A stretch of 64,000 nucleotides of DNA from Planctomycetota bacterium (GTDB taxonomy: Bacteria; Planctomycetota; UBA1135; GCA-002686595), in contig JADJLZ010000016.1 of NCBI GenBank assembly GCA_016709875.1, forward strand, positions 62,001-126,000, given 5' to 3'. The position numbers and the translations under genes were made by a program. How positions within the stretch are numbered: position 1 is the stretch's first letter; each line of letters starts with the position of its first letter. Under the pieces are notes generated by a model. It ran no database searches. It was not told where the DNA came from and saw only the letters and a program-made list of their open reading frames with translations. Of this stretch, positions 41,012-49,434 are shown piece after piece.

Positions 41012-41578
41012 TCAGGCTCCGTTGCGCGTGCGCGCCGCGGAGATGATCTCCTCGCGCAGCGCCCCGACGAAGGGCAAGTTGCGGTAGCGGCCCGCGAAGT
41101 CGAGGCCGTAGCCGACGACGAAGTGGTCCTCCACCTCGAAGCAGCGGAAGTCGGGCTGGAGGTCGACCGCGCGCCGCGCCGGCTTGTCGAGGAAGACGCA
41201 GGTGCGCACCTCGCGCGCGCCGCGCCTGAGCAGTTCGTCGCGCACGGCGAGGAGCGTCTTGCCCGTGTCGAGGATGTCATCGACGAGCAACAGATTGCGG
41301 CCTTCGATCTCGTTCCCCGTCGGAAGGAAATTGATCTCGAGACGCCCCGGGACCGTCCCGTCGCCGTAGCTCGAGGCGGCGAGAAAGGCCAACTCGAGCG
41401 GGATCGGAATGCGCCGGATCAGATCCGAGGCGAACACGCACGATCCCTTCAGCACGGAGACGACAGTGAAGTCACGCTGCGCATACGCTTGCGTGACTTC
41501 TTTCGCGACCCGATCGATCCCAGCCAGGATCTCGGCCTCCGTGAAGAGGATGCGCTGAACGTCGTTGTGAAGGGTCAT
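41012..41578 (-). CDS. hpt: Hypoxanthine phosphoribosyltransferase
   Basis: 188 residues. It salvages hypoxanthine and guanine to IMP and GMP using PRPP. The PRPP loop is LLLVDDILDTGKT (Asp100, Asp101, Asp104). SVLKGSCVFASDL near residue 45 holds the first PRPP loop, and VVGYGLDFAGRYRNLPFVG is the purine-binding end. I use the ATG at 41578, which gives the normal N terminus (HNDVQRILFTEAEI). A TATGCT at 41627-41622 is a possible -10 box. The 199-base gap to the divergent gene shows nothing else. Confidence 0.93.
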   Translation of the reverse strand: MTLHNDVQRILFTEAEILAGIDRVAKEVTQAYAQRDFTVVSVLKGSCVFASDLIRRIPIPLELAFLAASSYGDGTVPGRLEINFLPTGNEIEGRNLLLVDDILDTGKTLLAVRDELLRRGAREVRTCVFLDKPARRAVDLQPDFRCFEVEDHFVVGYGLDFAGRYRNLPFVGALREEIISAARTRNGA

Positions 41579-41777
41579 GGACCGGTCCGCGGGAGCCCGC
41601 CGGGCGGCTTGGAAGCCGGGCAGCATAGCATCCGGCCCTGGAAAAGACGAGCGGCCGCGTTGCCCGCGCCGGGCGGATCGAATAGATTCCAGCCGCCTCG
41701 CAAAGCTCGCGAGCGCGCCCCTGCGTCGGGCGCCGCGAGCGTCGAATGCCAGACGCGATACCTGAACGCGATCACTC

Positions 41778-42077
41778 ATGGCCAAGCGCAGCTACCAACG
41801 TCGGAGCGAGGACGAACGGATCAAGGATCTCGAAGCGAAGGTCGCGCAACTGCGCGAGAAGCTCGAGCGCAAGCAGCGCACGGACGGCCCGGTCCTGAAG
41901 GAGTTCAAGAAGCTCCAGAAGCTGCTGCACCACTTCGCGATCACCGCGCACGAACACCAGCGCGCGGACATCGGCAACATGGTCGACGCCTTCACCGCCG
42001 GTCTGGGGCGCCAGATCGATCTCGTGCCCGACGAGCCGCGCCGCCGTTCGCGCGCGGGCAGCGAAGGGAACTGGTAG
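41778..42077 (+). CDS. Small coiled-coil protein of unknown function
   Basis: 99 residues. A basic start (MAKRSYQRRSEDERIKDL) leads into a heptad-like coiled coil (about 15-50, IKDLEAKVAQLREKLERKQ), then a helix rich in His and Ala (HHFAITAHEHQRADIGNM). No known family is recognised and there is no signal peptide. Codon use is normal. Its stop TAG overlaps the Shine-Dalgarno of the next gene, so the two are probably coupled. Confidence 0.65.
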   Translation: MAKRSYQRRSEDERIKDLEAKVAQLREKLERKQRTDGPVLKEFKKLQKLLHHFAITAHEHQRADIGNMVDAFTAGLGRQIDLVPDEPRRRSRAGSEGNW

Positions 42078-42081
42078 GAGG
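42076..42081 (+). promoter_or_regulatory. Strong Shine-Dalgarno deciding a TTG start
   Basis: AGGAGG, 6 bases before the TTG at 42088. It is the best ribosome-binding site seen ahead of a whole gene here and fixes the rare start codon of the Nudix hydrolase. Confidence 0.75.
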
Positions 42082-42087
42082 ACGCGC

Positions 42088-42636
42088 TTGGCACTTCGGC
42101 GCCGGCCCGACATCGAGATCCTCGGATCGAGCGTCGTGCACACCGGGCCGATCTTCCAGGTCGTGCGCGAGCGCCTGCGCCTGCCCTCCGGCCTCGAGCA
42201 AGACGTCGAGGTCGTCGTGCACTCCGGCGCGGTCGCGATCGCGGCGCTCGACGAACAGGGCCGGCTCGCGCTCGTACGCCAGTACCGCCACGCGGCCGGC
42301 GACTGGCTGGTCGAGATCCCCGCCGGGCGCGTCGAGGTCGGCGAGGACCGCCTCGTCGCCGCCAAGCGCGAACTCGAAGAGGAGACCGGCCTGCGCGCGC
42401 GCCGCTGGAGCCTGCTGCGCGAATTCTTCGCCGCGCCGGGTTTCTGCAGCGAGTGGCTCTCGCTCTATCTGGCCGAGGAGCTCGAGCGCGTGCAGACCGG
42501 CCGGCTCGCCCACGACGCGGACGAGGAACTCGAGGCGAGCTTCGCGGCGCCCGCGGACGTGCTGCGCGATTCGCGCGACGCGAAGACGCTCGTCGCCGCC
42601 GCGCTCGTCAGCGCGCGAGCGCCACGAGGTAGTTGA
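42088..42636 (+). CDS. Nudix hydrolase, ADP-ribose pyrophosphatase type
   Basis: 182 residues starting at TTG. The Nudix box is complete: G-x5-E-x7-REL-EEETG (GRVEVGEDRLVAAKRELEEE). The lead-in GAVAIAALDEQGRLALVRQY and VEIPAGR, with the AAPGFCSEWLSLYLAEEL after the box, are typical of ADP-ribose/ADP-sugar pyrophosphatases such as NudF. Its 3' end overlaps the convergent propeller-like gene by 29 bases. Confidence 0.87.
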   Translation: MALRRRPDIEILGSSVVHTGPIFQVVRERLRLPSGLEQDVEVVVHSGAVAIAALDEQGRLALVRQYRHAAGDWLVEIPAGRVEVGEDRLVAAKRELEEETGLRARRWSLLREFFAAPGFCSEWLSLYLAEELERVQTGRLAHDADEELEASFAAPADVLRDSRDAKTLVAAALVSARAPRGS

Positions 42637-43576
42637 ATCCGCCCTGTCCCGGCGCGAGGTGGCCGCGCGCGTCGAGCGCGAGGATCGCCCCGGGGGCTGC
42701 GACGAGCGCGCCGCCCTCGTTCCAGGGCAACACGCGCGTGAGGCCCGTGAGCGGCAGGTTGTCGCGCTCGAGTTCGAGCTCCCCGCCCGGCCCGTAGCGC
42801 AGCACGCGCCGCGCGCCGGCTTCGAGGAGCCAGACGCGCTCCTCGCCCTCGACCACGCCCAGGTGCGCGGCCTCGAATGGTAGCGGCGCCTGCCAGCGCA
42901 GGCCGAGATCCGGCGCGAGGCACAAGAGCCGCCGCCCCGGACCGTCGAGCGCGAAGACTCCGCCCGGCTCGGGCGTTGGTGCGAGGTCGACCACTCCCCC
43001 GCCGAGGGCCGCGTTCGCGAGCACCACCGAGCCGTCGCTCGCGCGCCGTTCGACGCGGCCGTCCTCGGTCCCGAGCAGGATCGAGTCGAGCGAGGGCGAG
43101 ATGCAGCGCAGCGCGGGCGCACTCGCGAGCAGCAGGAGCCCCGCGTCCGGATCCAGGCGCAAGGCATGCCGCATCGCACTCCCCGGCCCGGCGTCGACGA
43201 GCAGCGCACTCTCGCCCGCGAGTTGGAGATCGAGGCACGCGCGGAGCTCGAGCTCACGCAGGCAGCGGCCCTGCGCATCGAACTCGTCGAGCCATTCGCC
43301 GGGAGTTCCCGACCGCGCGCGCAGCACGAACAGGCGGCCTGAGGCGCTGCGCACGAGGTCGAGCGGCCGCGCGAGCGCCACGCGTTGCGCGAGGATCAGC
43401 TCGGAGTCGAGCGCGTAGAGCTCGCCCGCGTCGCGGTCGGCGACCCACAGCGCGATCGCACCCGGCGGCGCGAGCTCCGTGCGCCGCAGCGCCCCGAACG
43501 CGAGCGCCACGCCCAGCGCCGCGAGCGCACCCATCCCGCACCAGCCCCAGCAACGACTCGCCTGTCCATCCAGCAT
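42608..43576 (-). CDS. Membrane-anchored beta-propeller-like protein of unknown function
   Basis: 322 residues. A signal-anchor (WCGMGALAALGVALAFGAL) is followed by repeated short strands with aromatic and acidic turns, such as ALWVADRDAGELYALDSELI, ILLGTEDGRVERRASDGSVV and PGGVFALDGPGRRLLCLAPD. They repeat about every 40-45 residues like NHL or PQQ-type propellers. No catalytic motif is seen. GGAGG at 43588-43584 stands 7 bases before the ATG at 43576 and sets the start; a GTG at 43591 is possible but lacks one. It is downstream of ogt and may be the last gene of the oxidase operon. Confidence 0.6.
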   Translation of the reverse strand: MLDGQASRCWGWCGMGALAALGVALAFGALRRTELAPPGAIALWVADRDAGELYALDSELILAQRVALARPLDLVRSASGRLFVLRARSGTPGEWLDEFDAQGRCLRELELRACLDLQLAGESALLVDAGPGSAMRHALRLDPDAGLLLLASAPALRCISPSLDSILLGTEDGRVERRASDGSVVLANAALGGGVVDLAPTPEPGGVFALDGPGRRLLCLAPDLGLRWQAPLPFEAAHLGVVEGEERVWLLEAGARRVLRYGPGGELELERDNLPLTGLTRVLPWNEGGALVAAPGAILALDARGHLAPGQGGFNYLVALAR

Positions 43577-43628
43577 CGCAACGTCCTCCACACCGAAGAC
43601 GCTCGGGACCCCCGCGGGTTGCGCGTGC

Positions 43629-44126
43629 TCAGGCGAAAAGTTGCACGCGTTCGAGCGCGAGCAGGCGCTGCTTCACGTCCAGGCCGCCGCTGAAGCCGCC
43701 CAGGCCCGTACCCGAGACCACGCGGTGGCAAGGCACGACGATCGGCACCGGGTTGCGCCCGTTGGCGCCCCCGACCGCGCGCGCGGCGCCGCTCGCGCCG
43801 ATCGCGGCCGCGAGCTCGCCGTAGGTGCGCGTGCGGCCCCAGGGGATCGCACGCAGCGCTTCCCACACGCGCAGCTCGAACTGCGTGCCGACGAGGTCGA
43901 GCTCGAGTTCGAAGACGCGCCGCGCGCCGCGCGCGTACTCCTGTAGCTGCGCCGCAGTGTCCGCGAGCCCGGCCGCGTCCTCGACGAGACCCGGTGTGTT
44001 CGCGATCCATTCGCGCGCGCGGCTCTCGTGCAGGTCGAGCCGTGCGAGGCCGCGCTCTGAGCTCGCGATGAGCAGCCGTCCTAGCTCGGTCTCGACGAAA
44101 CTCCAGCGCAGCGGACGAGCGCTCAC
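43629..44126 (-). CDS. ogt: Methylated-DNA-protein-cysteine methyltransferase
   Basis: 165 residues. It repairs O6-alkylguanine by transferring the alkyl group to its own cysteine. The active site PCHRV has Cys133 with the usual NPVPIVVPCHRVVSGTG; the helix-turn-helix arginine-finger part is FELRVWEALRAIPWGRTRTYGE (shown in two pieces: FELRVWEALRAIPWG, RTRTYGE). The GTG start at 44126 overlaps the stop of the 48-residue protein (GTGA). It is odd for a DNA-repair gene to be coupled to the oxidase operon; this may simply be read-through packing. Confidence 0.92.
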   Translation of the reverse strand: MSARPLRWSFVETELGRLLIASSERGLARLDLHESRAREWIANTPGLVEDAAGLADTAAQLQEYARGARRVFELELDLVGTQFELRVWEALRAIPWGRTRTYGELAAAIGASGAARAVGGANGRNPVPIVVPCHRVVSGTGLGGFSGGLDVKQRLLALERVQLFA

Positions 44127-44269
44127 GCCGACCCCAGCCGCGATCGACGCCAGAGCGCGAAGAGGATCGTGCCGGCCACCGCGACGAGCACGCCGAGCAG
44201 GAACAGCACGCCGCCGTTCACGCTCGTGCTCCAGGGATCGCGATCGGACCCGACCGCGCTCGCGCACAT
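44123..44269 (-). CDS. 48-residue single-span membrane protein of the oxidase operon
   Basis: 48 residues (MCASAVGSDRDPWSTSVNGG, then VLFLLGVLVAVAGTILFALW and RRSRLGSA). One strong membrane helix is followed by a basic end, giving an N-out, C-in prediction. The stop overlaps the ogt GTG (GTGA), and it lies 23 bases after the DUF420 gene in the same direction. Codon use is normal for the window. Small one-helix subunits are common in haem-copper oxidases, so a subunit or assembly role is likely by context; no homologue is recognised. Confidence 0.65.
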   Translation of the reverse strand: MCASAVGSDRDPWSTSVNGGVLFLLGVLVAVAGTILFALWRRSRLGSA

Positions 44270-44292
44270 CGCTCAGAAGAGGTAGCCGTGGA

Positions 44293-44718
44293 TCATGCCG
44301 CCGCCGGAGGATTCCAGACGTACAGGCAAAGGTACACCAGCACGCCCGTGACCGAAACGTAGAGCCAGATCGGCATGGTCAGCTTGGCCCAGCGCTTGTG
44401 CTGCTCCCAGCGCTCGCGTCGCGCGAGGAAGAGCGTGCGCAGCACGAGTGGCACGTTGACCATCGCCAGCAGCACGTGGCTCGCGAGCATGACGAGGTAG
44501 GCGGTCTTGAGCGGGCCGACACGGTTGAAGGGCACCGTGAGCTGGATCACGAAGTGGTAGTAGAGGTAGCAGCCGAGGAAGGCGGCGCTGGTCGCCATCG
44601 CGCTGTACATCAGGCGCTCGTGCTGCTTGCGGTTGCCCGACTTGATCGCGGCAAGGCCGGCGAGCAGCAGCACGACGGTCGTGCCGTTGAGGATCGCGTT
44701 GGTGAGCGGGAGGTTCAT
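44293..44718 (-). CDS. DUF420 membrane protein (CtaM/YozB-like oxidase assembly factor)
   Basis: 141 residues with four membrane helices. It begins with LPLTNAILNGTTVVLLLAGL and KQHERLMYSAMATSAAFLGCYL, with AYLVMLASHVLLAMVNVPLV and HKRWAKLTMPIWLYVSVTGV later. The spaced histidines in helices (H in RKQHERL, YYHFVI, ASHVLL, EQHKRW) are the family's fixed positions. In Firmicutes the DUF420 protein CtaM is needed for aa3-type oxidase function. Its ATG overlaps the SCO1 stop (ATGA). Confidence 0.85.
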   Translation of the reverse strand: MNLPLTNAILNGTTVVLLLAGLAAIKSGNRKQHERLMYSAMATSAAFLGCYLYYHFVIQLTVPFNRVGPLKTAYLVMLASHVLLAMVNVPLVLRTLFLARRERWEQHKRWAKLTMPIWLYVSVTGVLVYLCLYVWNPPAAA

Positions 44719-45320
44719 TGCTTCTGCAGCCACTCCAGTCGCTGGCGCAACAGCTCGAGCTGCGAGGCGTCCTCGCCCGTGTAGAAGCCGCGCACCTGGC
44801 CCTGCTTGTCGACCGCCTCGATGCTCGTGCGGTGCGAGATGCTCTGGCCCACCGGCTGCTGCGTGTCGCGCTCGACCGGCGAGAGGAAACTGGCGCGGAT
44901 CCAGCCCGCGATGAACTGCTCGTCGCCGGTCAGGAACTTCCAGCGCTTGGGGTCCGCGCCGAGCGCCTCGGCGTACTGCGCGAGCACCTGCGGCGTGTCG
45001 AAGGGCGCGTCCACCGTGACACTCACCAGGCGCACGTCCTTGTCCTTCAGCTCCGACTGCAGCTTCTGCATCGTCGAACTCACCAGCGGGCACGGGCCCG
45101 TGCAGCGCGTGAAGACGAAGCACGCGGCCCAGGCGTGGCCCTTCAGGTCCTCGAGGGTCACCTTCTGCCCCGTCTGGTCGGTGAGCTCGAAGGGCTGCAC
45201 CGTGCCGAAGCTCTCGGTCGAGTCGGCCGGCGCGGCGAGCACGACGCTTTCGCCGCCGGAGTGCGTGCCGCAACCGAGGGCGAGGAACAGGGGAACGAGT
45301 GCGAGGAGCAGAGTGCGCAT
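44715..45320 (-). CDS. SCO1/SenC-family copper chaperone lipoprotein
   Basis: 201 residues. The lipobox LALGC predicts anchoring at Cys17. The thioredoxin fold carries the copper ligands Cys73 and Cys77 in TRCTGPCP and His163 in SISHRTS, the complete SCO set. It delivers copper to the CuA site of subunit II (encoded at 49431-50216). The gene starts one base within the stop of coxC (TGATG), showing coupling in the oxidase operon. Confidence 0.93.
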   Translation of the reverse strand: MRTLLLALVPLFLALGCGTHSGGESVVLAAPADSTESFGTVQPFELTDQTGQKVTLEDLKGHAWAACFVFTRCTGPCPLVSSTMQKLQSELKDKDVRLVSVTVDAPFDTPQVLAQYAEALGADPKRWKFLTGDEQFIAGWIRASFLSPVERDTQQPVGQSISHRTSIEAVDKQGQVRGFYTGEDASQLELLRQRLEWLQKQ

Positions 45321-45892
45321 CAGAGGAGGTAGAGCAGCGTGAAGAGCAGGATCCAGACGACGTCGACGAAATGCCAGTAGAGCGAAGCGAGCTCGAACGC
45401 GATCCCCGGTCGGCCGTGGATGGCGCGCGGGCCGGTGAAGGCGAGCGCCACGAGCCCGCCAAAGACGTGCAGCCCGTGCACGCCGGTGAGCACGAAGAAG
45501 CACGACCAGTAGAGGTTCGTGCGCGGCAGGATGCCGTGTTCGACGAGGCCGGTGTACTCGTGCGCCTGCAGCGCGAGGAAGATCGCACCGAGGACGAGCG
45601 TCACGAACAGCCACAGCGCGCGCCTGCCCGGCGCTCCCGGTTTCACCGCGCGCGTGACCGTGAACGAGCTCGCGACGAGCAGCGCGGAGTTGAACGCGAC
45701 CGCCAGCCGGTCGAGCTCCCCTCCCGGCGCGGGAAACTCGCGCGAGCCGGTGCGCAGGAACAGGTACGAGCCGATCAGCCCCGCGAAGAGCAGCACCTCG
45801 GAGCCGAGGAAGAGCCACACGCCCAGGCGGCCGGGCTCGATGGCCGGACCACTCTCGTGGTCGGCCGCGCGGATCGCGTGGGCCTCAGCCAT
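45320..45892 (-). CDS. coxC: Cytochrome c oxidase subunit III
   Basis: 190 residues with five membrane helices, the short five-helix form. Typical segments are GRLGVWLFLGSEVLLFAGLI, ALQAHEYTGLV, FFVLTGVHGLHVFGGL and LYWHFVDVVWILLFTLLYL. Subunit III stabilises subunit I and supports proton uptake. It overlaps ctaB by 8 bases upstream and SCO1 by one base downstream. Confidence 0.92.
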   Translation of the reverse strand: MAEAHAIRAADHESGPAIEPGRLGVWLFLGSEVLLFAGLIGSYLFLRTGSREFPAPGGELDRLAVAFNSALLVASSFTVTRAVKPGAPGRRALWLFVTLVLGAIFLALQAHEYTGLVEHGILPRTNLYWSCFFVLTGVHGLHVFGGLVALAFTGPRAIHGRPGIAFELASLYWHFVDVVWILLFTLLYLL

Positions 45893-46805
45893 GCGCCAGC
45901 ACGCTCGCTCCGCGCGCCACCGGATCGAAGAGCGCGAGGCCCATCACGAGCGGCAGGTACACGAGGCTCACGTAGAGCACCAGGCGCGCGTTGCGCGCGT
46001 CCTCGCGCCAGGCAAAGCGCAGCGCCGCGGCGGCGTACACGAGGCTCGCGAGCAGCGCGCCCAGTCCGTAGAGCGCGCTCGCGTCGCCGCACACCGCGGG
46101 CACGAGCGCCACCGGGATCAGCGCCAGTGAGTAGACCAGCGCCGAGCGCGAGGCGACCCCCAGCCCGCCGGGCACCGAGGGCAGCATGCGCAGGCCGGCG
46201 CGCGCGTAGTCCTCGCGGTGCAGCCAGGCGATCGCGAGGAAGTGCGGGAACTGCCAGACGAAGATCAGCGCGAAGAGCGCCCAGGCCCAGCGACCGGTGC
46301 TGCCCGCGAGCGCCACGTAGCCCAGCAGCGGCGGCGAGGCGCCGGGCAGGGCACCCACGACGGTGTTGAGCGTGCTCACGCGCTTGAGCGGCGTGTACAC
46401 GGCGACGTAGGCGAAGAGCGTCGCGCAGGCGAGCAGCGCCGCGAGCAAGTTGAAGCGCAGTGCGAGGCCTGCGACGCCCAGCACGGCCAGCGTGCTGCCG
46501 AAGAGGATCGCATCGCGCATGCGGATGCGGCCGGCCGCAACCGGACGGTCGCAAGTGCGCAGCATGCGCCGGTCGGTATCGCGCTCGAGCACCTGGTTGA
46601 GCGCGCTGCCGGCCGCCGCGGCGCAGGTGACGTAGAAGGCCGCTTCGCAGGCGTACGCCCAGGGGACCTCCGCCCCGCTCGCGAGCGCGCCGCCGATCAG
46701 CGCGGCGAGGAAGATGAACGAGCCGATGCGCGGCTTGGTGAGCGTGATCCAGTCGGAGATCCGGCCGCGCTCGCGCTCCTGCGCGTGTGCTGTGCGTACT
46801 TTCAC
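45885..46805 (-). CDS. ctaB: Protoheme IX farnesyltransferase (heme O synthase)
   Basis: 306 residues with eight or nine membrane helices. It adds farnesyl to heme B, the first step to heme A. The catalytic acidic motif NQVLERDTDRRMLRTCDRP (N-x3-D-x3-D type) and TPLKRVSTLNTVVGALPGA are both present. The GTG start at 46805 overlaps the ctaA stop (GTGA). With ctaA beside it, the oxidase is predicted to carry heme A. Confidence 0.94.
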   Translation of the reverse strand: MKVRTAHAQERERGRISDWITLTKPRIGSFIFLAALIGGALASGAEVPWAYACEAAFYVTCAAAAGSALNQVLERDTDRRMLRTCDRPVAAGRIRMRDAILFGSTLAVLGVAGLALRFNLLAALLACATLFAYVAVYTPLKRVSTLNTVVGALPGASPPLLGYVALAGSTGRWAWALFALIFVWQFPHFLAIAWLHREDYARAGLRMLPSVPGGLGVASRSALVYSLALIPVALVPAVCGDASALYGLGALLASLVYAAAALRFAWREDARNARLVLYVSLVYLPLVMGLALFDPVARGASVLAHG

Positions 46806-47761
46806 GTGGTCCTCCCGACGGCGTTGCCGCCCGCTTCGCGCCGCGCACGCGCGGGTTCGCTGCGGGCACTGCGCACGCGCCAGCTCCAGAGCACGCTCGC
46901 CAGCGTGCTCGCGAGCAGCGCCGCGCCGCCGACCACGTGCAGCGTCGGGAAGAGCGCCTGGTTCATGTCGGTCGGATTCGGGCCCACGAAGCGGTACACG
47001 GACATGAAGGCGATGATCCCGAGCACAGCCTGCGCGATCAGCGCGGTGAAGAGCCAGCGCGGCAGCCGCGCGAGCGCGCTGCCTTCGCCCGCTCCGCGCA
47101 GCGCCTTGGCCAGCACGAGGATCGCGGTCACGACGAGCAGCACGGTCAAGAGGTGCGCGAGCAGCACGAGGTCGTCGTGGCCGTGGCGCAGCCAGGCGCC
47201 GAGCACGATCTGCACGTACACGATGGCTGTCGCAACCAGCGAGACCGGCAGTGCGCGCTGCGCAGCGAGCGAGGGCTCGTGGCGCGCTTCCTGGAAGCGG
47301 CGCGAGCTCACGACCATCACCGCGCCGAGCGCGGCGAAGACCGCCTGGCCCACCGCGCCATGCAGGAACGCGAGGTTGCTCGAGTTCTCGAGCACGCGCA
47401 GGCCGCCGAGCGTGCCCTGGAAGATCACCGCGAGGAGGCCCACGATCGCCGCGGTCTTGACCATGCGCGCGGAACGTGTCGCAAAGGCCGAGACGACGGT
47501 CGCGATCGAGAGGCAGCCTACCAGCGTCCCGAAGAGTCGGTGCGAGTGCTCCATCATCGGACCGAGCTCGTTGAGCCAGCGGTCGATCGGATAGAACGGC
47601 ATGAAGAAGTCGCCGCGGCCGCGGTCCACGACCAGCCAGCCGTCAATCGCCATGCCCGCGTGCAGCGTCGTCACCGACCCGCCCAGGAAGACGAGCGGAA
47701 CCGCCGCGATCAGCGTCGCGAGGGCGAGGCGGAAGGGCCAGGGGCTCGGGTCCGGTCTCAT
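46802..47761 (-). CDS. ctaA: Heme A synthase (COX15/CtaA)
   Basis: 319 residues with eight membrane helices in two related bundles. It oxidises the methyl group of heme O to give heme A. Heme-ligand histidines appear as EHSHRLFGTLVG, AFLHGAVGQAVF, LLAHLLTVLLVV and FPTLHVVGGAA, the expected four. The start overlaps the coxA stop (ATGA). Confidence 0.92.
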   Translation of the reverse strand: MRPDPSPWPFRLALATLIAAVPLVFLGGSVTTLHAGMAIDGWLVVDRGRGDFFMPFYPIDRWLNELGPMMEHSHRLFGTLVGCLSIATVVSAFATRSARMVKTAAIVGLLAVIFQGTLGGLRVLENSSNLAFLHGAVGQAVFAALGAVMVVSSRRFQEARHEPSLAAQRALPVSLVATAIVYVQIVLGAWLRHGHDDLVLLAHLLTVLLVVTAILVLAKALRGAGEGSALARLPRWLFTALIAQAVLGIIAFMSVYRFVGPNPTDMNQALFPTLHVVGGAALLASTLASVLWSWRVRSARSEPARARREAGGNAVGRTT

Positions 47762-49434
47762 GCGGGGGGAAAGAGTGTAACGGCCTGCGGCTGGAAGTCC
47801 CGCCCGTCGGTGCGCGGATCGTATTCGTAGGGTCCGCGTTCCACCTCGGGCTGCGCCCCGAAGTTGCCGTGCGGGGGCGGCGAGTCGGCCTCCCATTCCA
47901 GGCTGGCGGCCTTCCAGGGGTTGCGCGGGGCGCGCGGGCCGCGCCACAGGCTCCAGAAGAGGTTGGCGAGGAAGAGCACCTGCGAGGCGCCGAGCAGCAG
48001 TGCGCACCAGGTGATCGAGACGTTGAGCGGGACGAGGTGGCGCAGCGAGGGATACACCGTCGGATCGGCGATGCGCCGCGGCATGCCCGCCAGGCCGAGT
48101 TGGTGCATCATCAGGAACACCCCCACCGCGAGCACGAAGGTCAGCACGAAGTGCGCGCGGCCGAGGCGCTCGTCGAGCATGCGGCCGAACATCTTCGGGA
48201 ACCAGTGATAGAAGGCCGCGAAGAGGCCGAAGACCGAGCCGCCGAAGACGATGAAGTGGAAGTGCGCGACGACGAAGTACGTGTCGTGCATGTAGACATC
48301 CACCGGCGTGCACGCGAGCCACAGGCCCGAGAGACCGCCGGTGATGAAGAGTGCCACGAAGCCGAGCGCGAAGAGCATCGCGCTCGTGAGCTGCAGGCGC
48401 GCGCCCCAGAGCGTTGCGAGCCAGTTGAAGACCTTCACACCCGAGGGCAGCGCGATCAACGTCGTCGCGACGCCGAAGGCCATGCCCAGCGCGGGATTCA
48501 TGCCCGAGACGAACATGTGGTGCGCCCAAACCATGAAGCCGAGCAGCGTGATGCCGAGCAGCGAGAAGACCATCGGCTTGTAGCCGAAGACACCCTTGCG
48601 CGCGTGCACGCTGAGCACGTCGGAGACGACGCCCATGGCCGGCAGGATCACGACGTACACCGCGGGATGGCCGTAGAACCAGAACAGGTGCTGCCACAAG
48701 AGCGGCGAGCCGCTCGCGGAGTAGAAACCGCTCCCGAGGACGCGGTCGGAGAGCTGCAGGATGCCGCCCGAGGTCAGCACCGGGATGCCCGCGAGCTGGA
48801 TGCAGGCCGCCAGGAACAGCGCCCAGACCGTCAGCGGCATGCGCAGCCAGCCCATGCCTTTCGCGCGCAGCTTGACCACCGTCGTGACGTAGTTGACCGC
48901 GCCCAGCGTCGAGGAGATCCCCGCGAGCACGATCGCGAGCAGCCACCAGGTCTGCCCGTGCAGCGAGCCCGGCGTCGCGCTCGTCAGCGTCGCGAGCGGC
49001 GGGTACGAGGTCCAGCCCGCCTGCGCCGAGCCGCCCTCGACGCAGAACCCGATCGCGAGACTCGCCATCGCGAAAGGCATGATCCAGTACGAGATCATGT
49101 TGAGCACCGGAAACGCCATGTCGCGCGCGCCGATCAGCAGCGGGATCAGGTAGTTCCCCAGCCAGCCCGTCAGCAGCGGGATGACGACGAAGAAGATCAT
49201 CACCGTGCCGTGAAAGGTGAAGAGCGCGCTGTAGAACTCGGGCGAGGGCACGCCGCCGCTCTTGGGGAACACGAGGCCACCGACGACGGGCATCTCGCTC
49301 CAGGGCCAGGCGAGCTGCCAGCGGATCAGCATCGCGCTCAGCGCGCCGAAGAGCGCCATGAGCAGTCCGCTCCAGAAGAACTGCAGGCCGATCACCTTGT
49401 GGTCGGTCGAGAAGACGCGCGCGAGGAGCTTCAC
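47758..49434 (-). CDS. coxA: Cytochrome c oxidase subunit I (aa3 type)
   Basis: 558 residues with 12 core membrane helices. It holds the heme a and heme a3-CuB sites where oxygen is reduced. Ligands seen are His75 (FTFHGTVMIF, heme a), the CuB His and cross-linked Tyr in WFYGHPAVYVVILP, the His-His pair in VWAHHMFVSGM, and HDTYFVVAHFHFIVFG (heme a3 and a). The YGHPAVY motif marks an A-type proton-pumping oxidase. It starts at a GTG overlapping the coxB stop (GTGA) and ends overlapping ctaA. Confidence 0.96.
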   Translation of the reverse strand: MKLLARVFSTDHKVIGLQFFWSGLLMALFGALSAMLIRWQLAWPWSEMPVVGGLVFPKSGGVPSPEFYSALFTFHGTVMIFFVVIPLLTGWLGNYLIPLLIGARDMAFPVLNMISYWIMPFAMASLAIGFCVEGGSAQAGWTSYPPLATLTSATPGSLHGQTWWLLAIVLAGISSTLGAVNYVTTVVKLRAKGMGWLRMPLTVWALFLAACIQLAGIPVLTSGGILQLSDRVLGSGFYSASGSPLLWQHLFWFYGHPAVYVVILPAMGVVSDVLSVHARKGVFGYKPMVFSLLGITLLGFMVWAHHMFVSGMNPALGMAFGVATTLIALPSGVKVFNWLATLWGARLQLTSAMLFALGFVALFITGGLSGLWLACTPVDVYMHDTYFVVAHFHFIVFGGSVFGLFAAFYHWFPKMFGRMLDERLGRAHFVLTFVLAVGVFLMMHQLGLAGMPRRIADPTVYPSLRHLVPLNVSITWCALLLGASQVLFLANLFWSLWRGPRAPRNPWKAASLEWEADSPPPHGNFGAQPEVERGPYEYDPRTDGRDFQPQAVTLFPPA

